Of a stretch of DNA of 64,000 bases, positions 33,872-42,986 are shown one piece after another. The number at the start of each line of letters is the position of its first letter. The first letter of the stretch is position 1. The translations under genes and the position numbers were made by a program. Under the pieces are notes generated by a model. It saw nothing but the letters and a program-made list of their open reading frames with translations, ran no database searches and was not told the origin of the DNA. This stretch comes from Labrenzia sp. VG12 (GTDB taxonomy: Bacteria; Pseudomonadota; Alphaproteobacteria; Rhizobiales; Stappiaceae). The DNA is taken from NCBI RefSeq assembly GCF_002237595.1, contig NZ_CP022529.1:1860001-1924000 (forward strand), in the 5' to 3' direction.

Positions 33872-34252
33872 ATGGAATTCGACTCTGTAAACTGGATAGC
33901 CGTGATCGTGGGGGCCGTTGCCGCATTTTTGTTCGGTTGGCTCGTCTATTCGCCCTTGCTGTTTTTCAAGACCTGGGCAGAAGGCTCCGGTGTGGAATTG
34001 ACGCCGGACAGCAAGCCGCCGATGGGGGCCATGCTCGCACAAATTCTCGGCCTGCTTTTTCTGGCCACCGTTATCGGGGTCACGGCAACCCACGATGCCC
34101 TGATCACTGCCCTTCTCGCCATTCTGAGCGCAGCAAGCCTGACGGCATCAAATGGCGGGTTCAGCGGCAAGTCGGCGGCCGCCATCGCCATTGACGCCGG
34201 CTATATCATCGGCGCCGGTATTCTCATGATCGTGGCACAGGCCCTGATTTGA
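33872..34252 (+). CDS. DUF1761 membrane protein
   Basis: A 126-residue, four-helix membrane protein of the DUF1761 family, with MEFDSVNWIAVIVGAVAAF at the start and FGWLVYSPLLFFKTW in the first loop region. The function of the family is unknown. The ATG at 33872 has GGGGGC before it; an ATG 27 bases upstream is less likely. Confidence 0.88.
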   Translation: MEFDSVNWIAVIVGAVAAFLFGWLVYSPLLFFKTWAEGSGVELTPDSKPPMGAMLAQILGLLFLATVIGVTATHDALITALLAILSAASLTASNGGFSGKSAAAIAIDAGYIIGAGILMIVAQALI

Positions 34253-34322
34253 GATCTTAGGCATCGGTCGGCACCTCGCCCGGGTCGCGGCAGATTCGAC
34301 TTGCCGTGATCCCTTGCCGGTT

Positions 34323-35099
34323 TCAGCCGCCGGTCGCAGATCCTTGGCGGATGTCCTGATCTCCGTCGATGGTCTCGGCTGTCAGGTCCTTGTCAGGCAT
34401 CTGGCTGTTGAAGACCTGGCGCGCAGCCCGGCCGGCGGCCGAGTTCTCAAAACAGACGTAGAGCCCATGCTGAACCAGGAGCTTGTCGTGAAACTCGAGA
34501 TCTTCGGCCACGGTGGCCACGACTTTCATTTTTGACTTCAGATACTCAAAGACAAGACGATCGATGACGATCGCATCGGTCCGTTGAGCAGCAACCTGAA
34601 GAATGTTCTGAGTGTCGTCCTCCGCAAGCTGGGCGGTGATCTCACCCGCTGCAATCATGTGATCCAGACGGTCTTCATTCACATATCCACGCACCACGCC
34701 GATAACATAGTCCTTCAGGTCGTCATGGCTGGACCAGGTAAAATCCGAGTCCCGTCGCTTCAGGAAGCCAACGGGGCTTACGCCGAAGGACTCGGAAAAC
34801 AGGCACCTGTCGCCGCCCTTTTCCGCGTCGATGTCCTCTGAATAGTATTCCGGGTATACGCCTATCCACTCAGGATCGTCGGCGGCCAGCTTGATGGCCC
34901 GGTTCCAGGGAAACACCTGGTGTTCCATGTCGATGCCGCCACGGGCAAAGATCTCGCGCACCGTGTCCGTGTTCGGACCCGATCCGTCTTCAAGAACGTA
35001 AGGCGGCCAGTTGAGCGTCGTCAGCTTCAGTTTTTCCGCCGAAGCAGCCGGAAAAACTGCAAGGATTGCAGTAAAAACGATCCCAAGAACCGTACGCAT
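34323..35099 (-). CDS. Periplasmic binding protein (SBP_bac_3-like), second of a tandem pair
   Basis: A 258-residue secreted protein: signal peptide (residues 1-20, ending ASAEK), then LTTLNWPPYVLEDGSGPNTD and FPWNRAIKLAADDPEWIGVYP. It is clearly paralogous to the gene just upstream at 35189 (the same block order, WPPYV / PWNRAI / YYSE / GGDRCLF / TWSSHDDLK), indicating a tandem duplication. No permease or ATPase adjoins. The ATG at 35099 follows AGAGG. The C-terminal 25 residues differ from the paralogue. Confidence 0.85.
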   Translation of the reverse strand: MRTVLGIVFTAILAVFPAASAEKLKLTTLNWPPYVLEDGSGPNTDTVREIFARGGIDMEHQVFPWNRAIKLAADDPEWIGVYPEYYSEDIDAEKGGDRCLFSESFGVSPVGFLKRRDSDFTWSSHDDLKDYVIGVVRGYVNEDRLDHMIAAGEITAQLAEDDTQNILQVAAQRTDAIVIDRLVFEYLKSKMKVVATVAEDLEFHDKLLVQHGLYVCFENSAAGRAARQVFNSQMPDKDLTAETIDGDQDIRQGSATGG

Positions 35100-35114
35100 C
35101 AATGCCTCTTGCGA

Positions 35115-35179
35115 GGCAGGCCCGCTGTCCGGCCTGCCATTGCCCGTTCGGGTGGAGACCGCCCGGTCAGGGCGTCTCC
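35115..35179 (-). promoter_or_regulatory. Paired hairpins between the tandem binding-protein genes
   Basis: GGCAGGCC (35115-35122) / GGCCTGCC (35131-35138), and GGAGACCGCCC (35154-35164) / GGGCGTCTCC (35170-35179, one bulge). Neither has a T tract. Such intercistronic stems often stabilise the upstream message and weaken the downstream one. Confidence 0.65.
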
Positions 35180-35188
35180 GCTGTTAGC

Positions 35189-35890
35189 TTACAGGGCAGA
35201 ATTGAATTTGTCGCGCGCCGCGCGCCCCGCGTCGCTGTTCTCGAAACAGATGAACAGACCGTGCTCAACCAGAAGGTTGTCGTTGAAGGTCAGGTCACCC
35301 GCAACCTTGCCGACTGCCGGGTCATTTTGTGCCAGGTGTTCAAACACGAGCTTGTCGATCACGCCGGCGGCCGCGCGGCCGCCTGCAACCTTCAAGATGT
35401 TCTGCGCATCATCATCGGCTTCTTCAACCTTGATGTCACCGGCCGCCACCATCGCATCAAATTTTTCCTCGTTGTTGTAACCGCGCACAACACCGATGGA
35501 ATAAGCCTTCAGATCGTCATGACTGCTCCAGGTAAAATCGGAGTCCTTGCGCTGGACAAAACCCACGGGGCTTATGCCGAACGACTTGGAGAACAGGCAG
35601 CGATCGCCCCCCTTCTCAACGTCGCTGGCCTCGGAGTAGTACTCCGGATAGACGCCGATCCAGGCCGGATCCTTCTGCGCAAGATTGATGGCCCGGTTCC
35701 AGGGAAAGACTTGTACTTCCGCCGAAACACCCGCCTTTTCGAAAGTCGATTTGACCGCATCGGTACTGGGGCCGCTGGCATCTGCCGTCACATAGGGCGG
35801 CCATTCCAGGGTTGTCAGTTTCACGGTTTCAGCCGCAACCGGTCCGGCATAGGCCGCCAGTATCGCCGTAGCAGTAAGGAGATGACGCAT
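35189..35890 (-). CDS. Periplasmic binding protein (SBP_bac_3-like), first of a tandem pair
   Basis: A 233-residue secreted protein: signal peptide (about residues 1-21, ending VAAET), then LTTLEWPPYVTADASGPSTD, FPWNRAINLAQKDPAWIGVY and SDFTWSSHDDLKAYSIGVV. Its neighbour 34323-35099 is a paralogue. It is likely transcribed first, with the paired hairpins separating it from the second. There are no transporter partners nearby. The function could be solute scavenging or sensing. Confidence 0.87.
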   Translation of the reverse strand: MRHLLTATAILAAYAGPVAAETVKLTTLEWPPYVTADASGPSTDAVKSTFEKAGVSAEVQVFPWNRAINLAQKDPAWIGVYPEYYSEASDVEKGGDRCLFSKSFGISPVGFVQRKDSDFTWSSHDDLKAYSIGVVRGYNNEEKFDAMVAAGDIKVEEADDDAQNILKVAGGRAAAGVIDKLVFEHLAQNDPAVGKVAGDLTFNDNLLVEHGLFICFENSDAGRAARDKFNSAL

Positions 35891-36174
35891 GTCTCTATCC
35901 TGTCCGATATTTTGAATACCTCAAGGGCAGCACAAAATATCAATCAGGTATGAACAACAGCTTTCTCTTGAAACTACGTAAATACAACAATATTAGACAT
36001 CAACCGCCATCGTAAATAACTACAATAATCAGAAAAAAGAAGAAAACCGAAAATATTTAATCGACAATCCATCGGACACAGACACCGTAAATGACAATCC
36101 CCCGCAATAATGGCATTTTGCCGGGAACCACGCCTCGCCCAGCCACACCTCCTATTGCGATCCGGAACCAAAAC
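35891..36174. other. AT-rich divergent intergenic region
   Basis: About 280 bases, more AT-rich than average, between the binding-protein pair and the MFS gene. It must hold the promoter of the pair. No clear operator is seen. Confidence 0.3.
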
Positions 36175-37344
36175 ATGACGACACCTGCCCGATCCCCGGT
36201 CGCGCTCGCCTTTGGCGGTCTTCTGGCCCTTGCAGCAGCCATGGGCATCGGCCGGTTTGTCTATACCCCGATCCTGCCTTTCATGAGCGAGGGCCTGGGC
36301 CTGCCGGCAGATGATGCAGGCCTGATCGCCTCGGCGAACTTTCTCGGTTATCTCGCCGGTGCCCTTCTTGGCGCGTCCAGGTTCCTGCCCGGCAGCCCCC
36401 GCTTCTGGTTCTTAAGCGGTCTTGCCGTCAGCGCGCTGACCAGTTGCGCCATGGCCGCAACCACCGCCCTGCCCGCCTTTCTCCTGATCCGGTTCATCAG
36501 CGGTATCGCCAGCGCCTTTGTGCTCGTGTTTTCAACAAGCCTGATCCTTGAACGCCTCGCATCGTCCGGTCGCGCCGGCCTGTCTGCCCTGCATTTTGCA
36601 GGTGTCGGATGCGGTATTGCCTTTTCTGCCCTGCTGGTCGCGGCCCTGGCACACCTGTCAGCCGACTGGCGGCTTCTCTGGCTGGCGAGCGGCGGTGTAA
36701 CGCTGTTCTTTTTCCTCCTAGCAGCCTGGCTTGTCCCAGCTGACAACACCCGCAAAGCTGGCTCAGCAGAAGCCGGGTTCCAGCCAGCTGCCTCGCCGTT
36801 TTCCAGCGGCAGCAGGGTGCGTCTGATCCTGGCTTACGGTCTTTTCGGCTTTGGCTACGTGATCACGGCGACATTCGTGAACGCCATTGCCCGTGCCACG
36901 CCCGCCCTCCAGCCAACGGAGCCCTTTGTCTGGCTGACGGTCGGATTATGCGCAGCGCCGTCCATTTACATCTGGAACAGGATTGCGGGGCGTCTTGGCA
37001 CCCGACAGGCCTTCGCCATGGCCTGCGTGCTGGAGGCCGGCGGTGTGGCGCTGACGGCCGTTACCCTGCAACCCGTGCTGTTCCTGCTCGGCGCAGGCCT
37101 GCTCGGAGGCACGTTCATGGGCATCACCGCCCTCGGACTGATGGAAGCGCGGCGCGAAGCGAGCGACGGCGGTGCCGCCGCCATCCGTCGGATGCTCGCC
37201 GTGCTGACGGCCAGTTTCGGGCTGGGGCAGATGGCGGGTCCCTGGTTTGCCGGACAACTGCATCACGCCACGGGATCCTTCTCGGCAGCCTCGCTTGCGG
37301 CTGCGGCCTCCTTGATGGTCGCCGCAGCCCTCGTTGCCCGGTAA
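36175..37344 (+). CDS. YbfB/YjiJ-family MFS transporter
   Basis: A 389-residue, 12-helix MFS protein with the YbfB/YjiJ signature GGLLALAAAMGIGRFVYTPI near the N-terminus (about residues 12-31) and RLGTRQAFAMACV in the middle. The ATG at 36175 is used, as the upstream extension has no family character. The substrate is unknown. Confidence 0.9.
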   Translation: MTTPARSPVALAFGGLLALAAAMGIGRFVYTPILPFMSEGLGLPADDAGLIASANFLGYLAGALLGASRFLPGSPRFWFLSGLAVSALTSCAMAATTALPAFLLIRFISGIASAFVLVFSTSLILERLASSGRAGLSALHFAGVGCGIAFSALLVAALAHLSADWRLLWLASGGVTLFFFLLAAWLVPADNTRKAGSAEAGFQPAASPFSSGSRVRLILAYGLFGFGYVITATFVNAIARATPALQPTEPFVWLTVGLCAAPSIYIWNRIAGRLGTRQAFAMACVLEAGGVALTAVTLQPVLFLLGAGLLGGTFMGITALGLMEARREASDGGAAAIRRMLAVLTASFGLGQMAGPWFAGQLHHATGSFSAASLAAAASLMVAAALVAR

Positions 37345-37368
37345 CCGGTTCAACGCTCCAGCACGTTG

Positions 37369-38226
37369 TCAGGCGTGCGAGAATTCCCAGTAGAGTTCGC
37401 GCGCCCGTGCCGCAATCGGCCCCGGCTGGAGGTCACGCTCCTCGATACGCTTGACCGGCGTCACCTTGTTATAGTTGCCGGTGGAGAAGATCTCGTCCGC
37501 TTCCAGGAATTCGCCATAGTCCATGGTGCGTTCAAAGACGTCATACCCGGCGCTCTTCAGCAGCTGGATGACACGCTGGCGGGTGATCCCGTTCAGGAAG
37601 GTGCCGTTCGGCGCCGGTGTATGAACCTTTCCCTCCTTGGCCATGAAGATATTGGCCGAGGTCAGTTCCGCGACATTGCCGAGCATGTCACGCACCACGG
37701 CATTGTCAAAACCGCGGCCCTTGGCTTCCACCATCGCCCGGGCATTGTTGGGATAGAGACAGCCCGCCTTGGCGTTGACAGGCATGCATTCCATTGTCGG
37801 GCGGCGGAACGGTGACAGCGTGATGCTCATCGCCGCGTCCTTCGGCGCCATCGGCGCGTCGAACAGACACAGGCAGAAACGGGTGCTCTCCGGGTCGCCG
37901 ACAATCACGCCAGGACCGTCCCCCTCAACCCAGTACATGGGTTTGACGTAAATCTGCTGGTCGCTCTTGAACTTGGCACAGCCCTCCCGCGTCAGCTCGG
38001 CCATTTCACCAACCTGCATGGTTGGCTTCAAGCCGAGCGCAAGCGCGCTGTCATTCACCCGCTGGCAGTGCAGGTCGATATCGGGCAGCACCCCTTCGAA
38101 AAAACGGGCCCCATCAAAGACGCTCGATCCAAGCCAGGAAGCGTGGGTGCGCGGTCCCATGATCGGCGGATTGCCCTCGTGCCATTCCCCGTCAATCCAG
38201 GTCCAGGTGTCGCTCCATCCGCTCAT
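37369..38226 (-). CDS. ilvE: Branched-chain amino acid aminotransferase
   Basis: A 285-residue class IV PLP-dependent aminotransferase. The PLP lysine is in NAKAGCLYPNNARA, the conserved glutamate in ELTSANIFM, and the N-terminal DGARFFEGVLP block is present. It interconverts branched-chain amino acids and 2-oxo acids; the D-amino-acid or 4-amino-4-deoxychorismate variants of this fold are less likely. The ATG at 38226 is preceded by AGGGAAGAG; an upstream ATG in the same frame is not preferred. Confidence 0.85.
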   Translation of the reverse strand: MSGWSDTWTWIDGEWHEGNPPIMGPRTHASWLGSSVFDGARFFEGVLPDIDLHCQRVNDSALALGLKPTMQVGEMAELTREGCAKFKSDQQIYVKPMYWVEGDGPGVIVGDPESTRFCLCLFDAPMAPKDAAMSITLSPFRRPTMECMPVNAKAGCLYPNNARAMVEAKGRGFDNAVVRDMLGNVAELTSANIFMAKEGKVHTPAPNGTFLNGITRQRVIQLLKSAGYDVFERTMDYGEFLEADEIFSTGNYNKVTPVKRIEERDLQPGPIAARARELYWEFSHA

Positions 38227-38533
38227 GTCTCTTCCCTTTTCGCCGCTGATTTGCTGGTCTTGCGCCGACACAACACCGCCCGCCGGTCCAGGTCAATAGC
38301 TTACCGCAGAATTCCGGAAAGTTGCCGGTTTTCTTCGCCAATCCGACTGGAATCGAAATGAAATTATTCCGTCCAGGTCCGTATGCGAATACATTTTTCC
38401 ACTTCTCCGGCTCCTCTTCCACGCGCAACAGCGCAGGCTTTCAGGAGCACAGGCACCGCTGCCTGCAAACAACCGGCAATTGACTTTCAGCACCAAATGT
38501 TCTCTTTATGTTCCGAAATGGGAGGCAGTTTTA
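38227..38533. other. Intergenic region between ilvE and the VOC gene
   Basis: About 300 bases without a recognisable gene. The last 20 bases hold GGGAGGCAG, the ribosome site of the VOC gene. Confidence 0.3.
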
Positions 38534-38968
38534 ATGCAACAGCGAATTTCAATGACCACGCTTGTGGTTGACGACATTGCCGAAGCCCGGCGCTTCTTCG
38601 AGGACGGTCTCGGCTGGCAGGTCAATGCCGCCCCTTCCCCGGAAGTCGTGTTTTTCCAGGTGCTCGGCGGTGTGTTTGCCCTTTACGGTCGGCAGGCTCT
38701 GGAACAGGAAATCGGCAGGGACGTTACCGGTGACAGAACAGGGGCCGTCACACTTGCCTGGAACACGGCGACGGCGGACGAAGTTGACACGGCATTTCAG
38801 GAGGCGCTCACGGCCGGCGCAAAACCCGTCAAACACCCGGAAAAGGCCTTCTGGGGCGGTTATTCCTCCTATGTCGAGATCCCGGGTGGTCATTTGCTGG
38901 AGATTGCGCACAATCCCTTCTGGACGCTCGGCCCCGACGGCTCTGTCACTTTGCCGCCTCCCCAATGA
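38534..38968 (+). CDS. VOC (glyoxalase/bleomycin-resistance) family protein
   Basis: A 144-residue protein with the VOC fold: TTLVVDDIAEARRFFEDGLG starts the first module, and YVEIPGGHLLEIAHNPFW ends the second with a metal-ligand-type glutamate. The ATG at 38534 follows GGGAGG. The HAD hydrolase gene comes 111 bases later on the same strand. The substrate is unknown. Confidence 0.85.
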   Translation: MQQRISMTTLVVDDIAEARRFFEDGLGWQVNAAPSPEVVFFQVLGGVFALYGRQALEQEIGRDVTGDRTGAVTLAWNTATADEVDTAFQEALTAGAKPVKHPEKAFWGGYSSYVEIPGGHLLEIAHNPFWTLGPDGSVTLPPPQ

Positions 38969-39079
38969 GACTGTAATAATTGCCTTGCGACTTTTGTCGC
39001 AGATACCAGTGCTTGACGCAGCTGCTCCCAGCCTGTTCTCTTCCGCGGTTCCCGCAGAATGGCTTGGAGAGTTTGAAAG

Positions 39080-39742
39080 ATGGCACATGCCGCGTTTGTG
39101 TTCGATGCCTATGGCACCTTGTTCGATGTGCATGCCGCCGTCAGAAAACACGCCGAAAAACTTGGCCCGGACGCCCAGAGGCTATCCTCGCTCTGGCGTG
39201 AGAAGCAGCTGGAATATTCCTGGGTTCGTGCCCTGATGGGGCGCTATCAGGATTTCTGGGAACTGACGCAGCAGGGTCTCGACACCGCGTTTGCCCTTGT
39301 CCCGAGCGCGGACAAGTCGCTGCGCGACGATCTGCTGAGCGCCTACTGGGAACTCGACTGTTACCCGGAAGTTCCGGAAGTCCTGACCGCCCTCAAGGCC
39401 ACCGGCGCCAAGATCACGATCCTGTCCAATGGCTCCCCGGCCATGCTGGAAGCCGCTGCCAAGGCCTCAGGCCTGACCGAGCTTTTCGACGAGATTTTTT
39501 CGGTCGATGAACTGAAGACATTCAAGACCGATCCGCGCACCTACGAAATGGTGACCACCCATTTCCGCATCTATCCGGAAGAGGTCTCTTTCCAGTCATC
39601 CAATCGCTGGGACGTTGCAGGGGCCACCGCCTTCGGCTTCCGCACCGTGTGGATGAACCGCACAGGCATGCCGGACGAATATGCCGACCTTGCCCCCAAG
39701 GCCGTTCTGGCCGACCTGACCGGACTGGCCGCACTCAGCTGA
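39080..39742 (+). CDS. Haloacid dehalogenase type II (HAD superfamily)
   Basis: A 220-residue HAD hydrolase of the L-2-haloacid dehalogenase group. The nucleophile is Asp9 in VFDAYGTLFD. The second motif is ILSNGSP, the lysine loop is near TFKTDPRTYEM, and the fourth motif reads SSNRWDVAGATAFG. In characterised dehalogenases the fourth motif is usually SSNxWD with a small residue where this protein has Arg, so the substrate pocket may differ. Dehalogenation of 2-haloacids is the family activity; the true substrate is inferred. Confidence 0.88.
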   Translation: MAHAAFVFDAYGTLFDVHAAVRKHAEKLGPDAQRLSSLWREKQLEYSWVRALMGRYQDFWELTQQGLDTAFALVPSADKSLRDDLLSAYWELDCYPEVPEVLTALKATGAKITILSNGSPAMLEAAAKASGLTELFDEIFSVDELKTFKTDPRTYEMVTTHFRIYPEEVSFQSSNRWDVAGATAFGFRTVWMNRTGMPDEYADLAPKAVLADLTGLAALS

Positions 39743-39774
39743 ACGGCCTCCCCGGGGACTGCCCACGCAAAAAA

Positions 39775-39807
39775 GCACCCGCGCCCAGTGGGATCAGACG
39801 CGGGTGC
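39775..39807 (-). terminator. Terminator of the outer-membrane protein gene
   Basis: GCACCCGCG (39775-39783) / CGCGGGTGC (39799-39807). On the minus strand the stem is followed by TTTTTT. Confidence 0.85.
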
Positions 39808-39841
39808 CTTGGGTTGCCGGACGCTCACGTCCGGCAACAAC

Positions 39842-40600
39842 TCAGAACGAGCGGGAAACGCCGATCATCAGCCGGTGATTGGCGGAGGTCCGCTTGACGC
39901 TGGCACCGCCATAGCGCGCCGTGTCGTCGATGATACCCGTCACCGAATAGTCCGCCCGGAGATGCCACTCGTCGGTCACGGCCACTTCCAGGCCGCCGCC
40001 GAAAACCGGTCCGATCGACACCGAGTTCCTTTCCGTCCCGTTGGCCTTCAGGCTGTGCTCGGTGGCAGCGATACCGAGGCTGAGATACGGCATGAAATTG
40101 TTGATCGGCAGACCGGCCCGCGCCTTGGCATTGACCGACCACTTCGCGCCGGTTTCCACGGTTCCGAGTGTCGGATGGCGGCCCTTCTCGCGTCCGCCGA
40201 GATAGGTTGCTCCAGCCTCAACGCCCAGGACGAAGCGCGAGACTTCCCAGTTATAGCCGCCGAACAGGCCGAACGCCGCGTCGACCCGTGACAGGTCTTT
40301 CGAGCGCCCGCCGGACTTGACGTCGGTTGCGGTCTGGGAAATGCCCGTCTCGAAACCGAGATAGGGCCCGGCCCAAAGCGAATGCGGCGCCGGCGATTGA
40401 AATACCGGCTCCTGGTAGGGGTCGAGATCCGCCGCATAAGCGCCGGAGATCAGCACGAACAGCACAGCACACAGAATAAGCGGTTCGAGCACCCAGTGAC
40501 TACGCAGAATGCGCCGCACAATTCCCTGTCTTGTCCTCGGGCGGTTGGGACCGGTCCGCTCACGGGCAGGAAAATCATAATTGGCAAAAGAACTTACCAT
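39842..40600 (-). CDS. Outer-membrane beta-barrel protein (Omp25-like)
   Basis: A 252-residue protein with a long N-terminal region containing a hydrophobic signal (LILCAVLFVLISGAYAADLD) and a predicted eight-strand barrel with aromatic-rich alternating strands, ending in Phe (GVSRSF), typical of alphaproteobacterial Omp25/RopB-like proteins. Blocks such as WAGPYLGFETGISQT and AAFGLFGGYNWEVSRFVLGV support this. The ATG at 40600 is preferred; the earlier extension is AT-rich. Confidence 0.85.
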   Translation of the reverse strand: MVSSFANYDFPARERTGPNRPRTRQGIVRRILRSHWVLEPLILCAVLFVLISGAYAADLDPYQEPVFQSPAPHSLWAGPYLGFETGISQTATDVKSGGRSKDLSRVDAAFGLFGGYNWEVSRFVLGVEAGATYLGGREKGRHPTLGTVETGAKWSVNAKARAGLPINNFMPYLSLGIAATEHSLKANGTERNSVSIGPVFGGGLEVAVTDEWHLRADYSVTGIIDDTARYGGASVKRTSANHRLMIGVSRSF

Positions 40601-40788
40601 CAGTGAACTCACTTCATTTATGACATTTTCAACGCAACACAACTTTGATTTTTTATTGTGAAACGATAATTTGCAAAATGCCTGCGTTAATTTTTTTGTC
40701 AACCACTTTGTTTTGCGCTTGCAAAAAAACTGGCATCGGAGTAGTCAGCGCGATGGGCACTCAGCGAAAAAGATTGCGTGAGACAGCG

Positions 40789-41364
40789 ATGAGCAGCTTG
40801 GAACTGGAACGACACAGCCGACTTGGCAGGATCCGCCGTCTTGCGGGGATCATGAAATGGGCCGCGGCCGTGGTGATCGCGCTCCTGGTGCTCGTGGGCG
40901 TTTTCCTGGTGACTGCCCTGATCTGGCCGGAACCTTTTGGAGCGGGATCCGAAACCATCGACTTCGGCACGCTTGAGCGCCCCATTGGCGAGCTGCCCCC
41001 GTTGCAACGGCTCGGTCTGGCAGCGCTCACCGGTGTTGCCTTTCTGCTGCTGACGGGGGCGTTCTGGCACGTCCGCCGGATATTTGCGCAGTTTCAAAAG
41101 ACCGACTTCTTCTCCCCCCTGACGCTATCAACCGTCTTCACCTTCGGCATCTGGCTCATTGCTTTCGGGCTCCTGGATGCCGCCAACGACCCGATCAGTT
41201 CCCTGCTGGCGTCCATCGATCTGCCGGAGGGGCAGCGGATCATCGAAACGGAAATCACCGGCGGCGAAATCTTCTTCGTCGTGCTCGGCACCTTGATGTT
41301 GCTGTTTGGCTGGATCCTGCGCGAGGCAGCAATGATCGCGGACGAAAACAAGCAGTTCGTTTGA
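40789..41364 (+). CDS. DUF2975 membrane protein, copy 1 of 3
   Basis: A 191-residue, four-helix membrane protein of the DUF2975 family (ATG at 40789; an earlier ATG at 40753 is possible). It ends with the conserved GWILREAAMIADENKQFV. The central block (QFQKTDFFSPLTLSTVFTFG) matches the other two copies. The three copies are in tandem and are followed by a YozG-type HTH gene, the pairing seen in Firmicutes YoaS/YozG. The function of the family is unknown. Confidence 0.85.
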   Translation: MSSLELERHSRLGRIRRLAGIMKWAAAVVIALLVLVGVFLVTALIWPEPFGAGSETIDFGTLERPIGELPPLQRLGLAALTGVAFLLLTGAFWHVRRIFAQFQKTDFFSPLTLSTVFTFGIWLIAFGLLDAANDPISSLLASIDLPEGQRIIETEITGGEIFFVVLGTLMLLFGWILREAAMIADENKQFV

Positions 41365-41383
41365 GACTTTTGGAGTTACCCGC

Positions 41384-41965
41384 ATGACCGTTTCAGAAAC
41401 CGCGGACAGAGAACGGCGCCTCACCCGCATTCGCAGGGTTTCGGGCATCATGAAGTGGGTGGTGACCGCCGTTTTGGCAGTGATCTTCATCTTTGGCGTG
41501 ATCGTGACGGTTGGCATTGCCCTGCCGGACGACTTCATGTTCGCGGCTGACGAAACACTCGATGTTGCCGACGTGGAACGCTCCTTTGGTGAAATTCCCC
41601 ATCTTCAGCGCATCGGCATCGCTGCCCTGGCCGCGATCGCCTTCACGCTGCTCATGATTGCGGGCTGGAACATCCGCCAGGTCTTCAAGCGGTTTCAGCA
41701 GATGGAGTTCTTCTCGCCCAAAACGCTTGCCAACGTGATTGCGTTCGGCACCTGGCTGATCGCTTTCGCCGTGTTCGACCTGATCAGCGACCCGCTCGGG
41801 TCCTTCATCCTGACCTTTGACCTTCCCCCTGGCGAGCGTCAGGTCGACATCACGCTGGATGGTGGCGAAATCTTCTTTCTGATTCTCGGTGCCTTGATGC
41901 TTCTGTTCGGCTGGATCCTGAGGGAAGCCGCTTTGATCGCCGATGAAAACCGGCAATTTGTCTGA
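41384..41965 (+). CDS. DUF2975 membrane protein, copy 2 of 3
   Basis: A 193-residue, four-helix protein, with MKWVVTAVLAVIFIFGVIVT as the first helix and GGEIFFLILGALMLLFGWIL then REAALIADENRQFV at the end. Closest to copy 1. It starts 20 bases after copy 1 stops and ends 36 bases before copy 3 starts, so the array is one operon. Confidence 0.87.
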   Translation: MTVSETADRERRLTRIRRVSGIMKWVVTAVLAVIFIFGVIVTVGIALPDDFMFAADETLDVADVERSFGEIPHLQRIGIAALAAIAFTLLMIAGWNIRQVFKRFQQMEFFSPKTLANVIAFGTWLIAFAVFDLISDPLGSFILTFDLPPGERQVDITLDGGEIFFLILGALMLLFGWILREAALIADENRQFV

Positions 41966-42001
41966 GGACCGTTGGCCTTTGAACAGTCTCGTGAGGTGGG
42001 T

Positions 42002-42583
42002 ATGACAACCATGGAAGCAGAACTGAGAGACCAACGACTGCGCCGCATTCGGGGGTGCGCCGGCTTTGTAAAATGGCTACTGACCCTGAGCGCCGTTGCC
42101 CTGCCGATCATGGGGCTTGGTCTGTTTCTTTCAGTCCTTTTTCCAACCTGGCCTTCCTTCAACGGCGAGGAATCGATTGTTGTCGGAGACATTGAACGCA
42201 GCTTTCTGAACATGTCGTTCCTGCAGCGTGCCTTGCTGTCACTGCTGGTCGCCATATCGTTCTTCCTGCTCATGAATGCCTTGTGGAGCCTGCGCATGCT
42301 GTGCGCCCGCCTCCAGAACATGGACTTTTTCTCAGCCAATACGCTGAAGCGGCTGGTCATGGCCGGTGTCTGGCTGATTTCCTACGCCTTTTTTGATGTC
42401 GCCAGCGACCCCGTCGCGGCCCTCATTACAACAATGGACTATCCGGAGGCCCAAAGGATTGTTGACGTAACGGTCGATGGCGGTGAAATATCCTGCCTGA
42501 TTCTTGGGGCTCTCATGCTGGTGCTTGGATGGATCCTGCGCGAGGCCGCCCTGCTCGCAGAAGAAAACAGACAAATAATATAG
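42002..42583 (+). CDS. DUF2975 membrane protein, copy 3 of 3
   Basis: A 193-residue, four-helix protein with the same blocks but the most diverged of the three (QNMDFFSANTLKRLVMAGVW; ending LGWILREAALLAEENRQII). The ATG at 42002 is preceded by GAGGTG. The YozG-like HTH gene follows 28 bases later. Copies may have specialised after duplication. Confidence 0.87.
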   Translation: MTTMEAELRDQRLRRIRGCAGFVKWLLTLSAVALPIMGLGLFLSVLFPTWPSFNGEESIVVGDIERSFLNMSFLQRALLSLLVAISFFLLMNALWSLRMLCARLQNMDFFSANTLKRLVMAGVWLISYAFFDVASDPVAALITTMDYPEAQRIVDVTVDGGEISCLILGALMLVLGWILREAALLAEENRQII

Positions 42584-42610
42584 CGACAGCGCGCCGGGGA
42601 CCCGACCACC

Positions 42611-42832
42611 ATGCCGATCATCATTGAACTGGATGTAATGCTCGCCCGCCGCAAGATGCGCTCGAAAGAGCTTGCGGAACGCATCGGCATCACCGAGCAG
42701 AACGTGTCGCTGCTCAAATCCGGCAAGGTCAAGGGCGTGCGTTTCGAAACCCTGGAAAAGATCTGCGATGTGCTGGACTGCCAGCCTGGTGACATTCTGA
42801 TCTACGAAGCCGATGGCCCCGGCGAAGGATGA
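42611..42832 (+). CDS. YozG-like Cro/C1-type HTH regulator
   Basis: A 73-residue protein that is almost entirely one XRE-type HTH: MLARRKMRSKELAERIGITE then EQNVSLLKSGKVKGVRFET, ending DVLDCQPGDILIYEADG. This small type is the usual partner of DUF2975 genes. It probably represses its own DUF2975 operon; the ligand is unknown. Confidence 0.92.
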   Translation: MPIIIELDVMLARRKMRSKELAERIGITEQNVSLLKSGKVKGVRFETLEKICDVLDCQPGDILIYEADGPGEG

Positions 42833-42986
42833 CCTAACCCCTTCAGGCTTCTAATCCTTACCCCGATAGCTAAAATCAGATTCAAACCTGCATCTCCGGT
42901 TCAAACCTTCCAAAAGTTTCCTGCGTTAATAGTCGCCCTCGGTAAATTCTACACTGATTGTAATTCGGATCACCGAGGGCCGTAAC

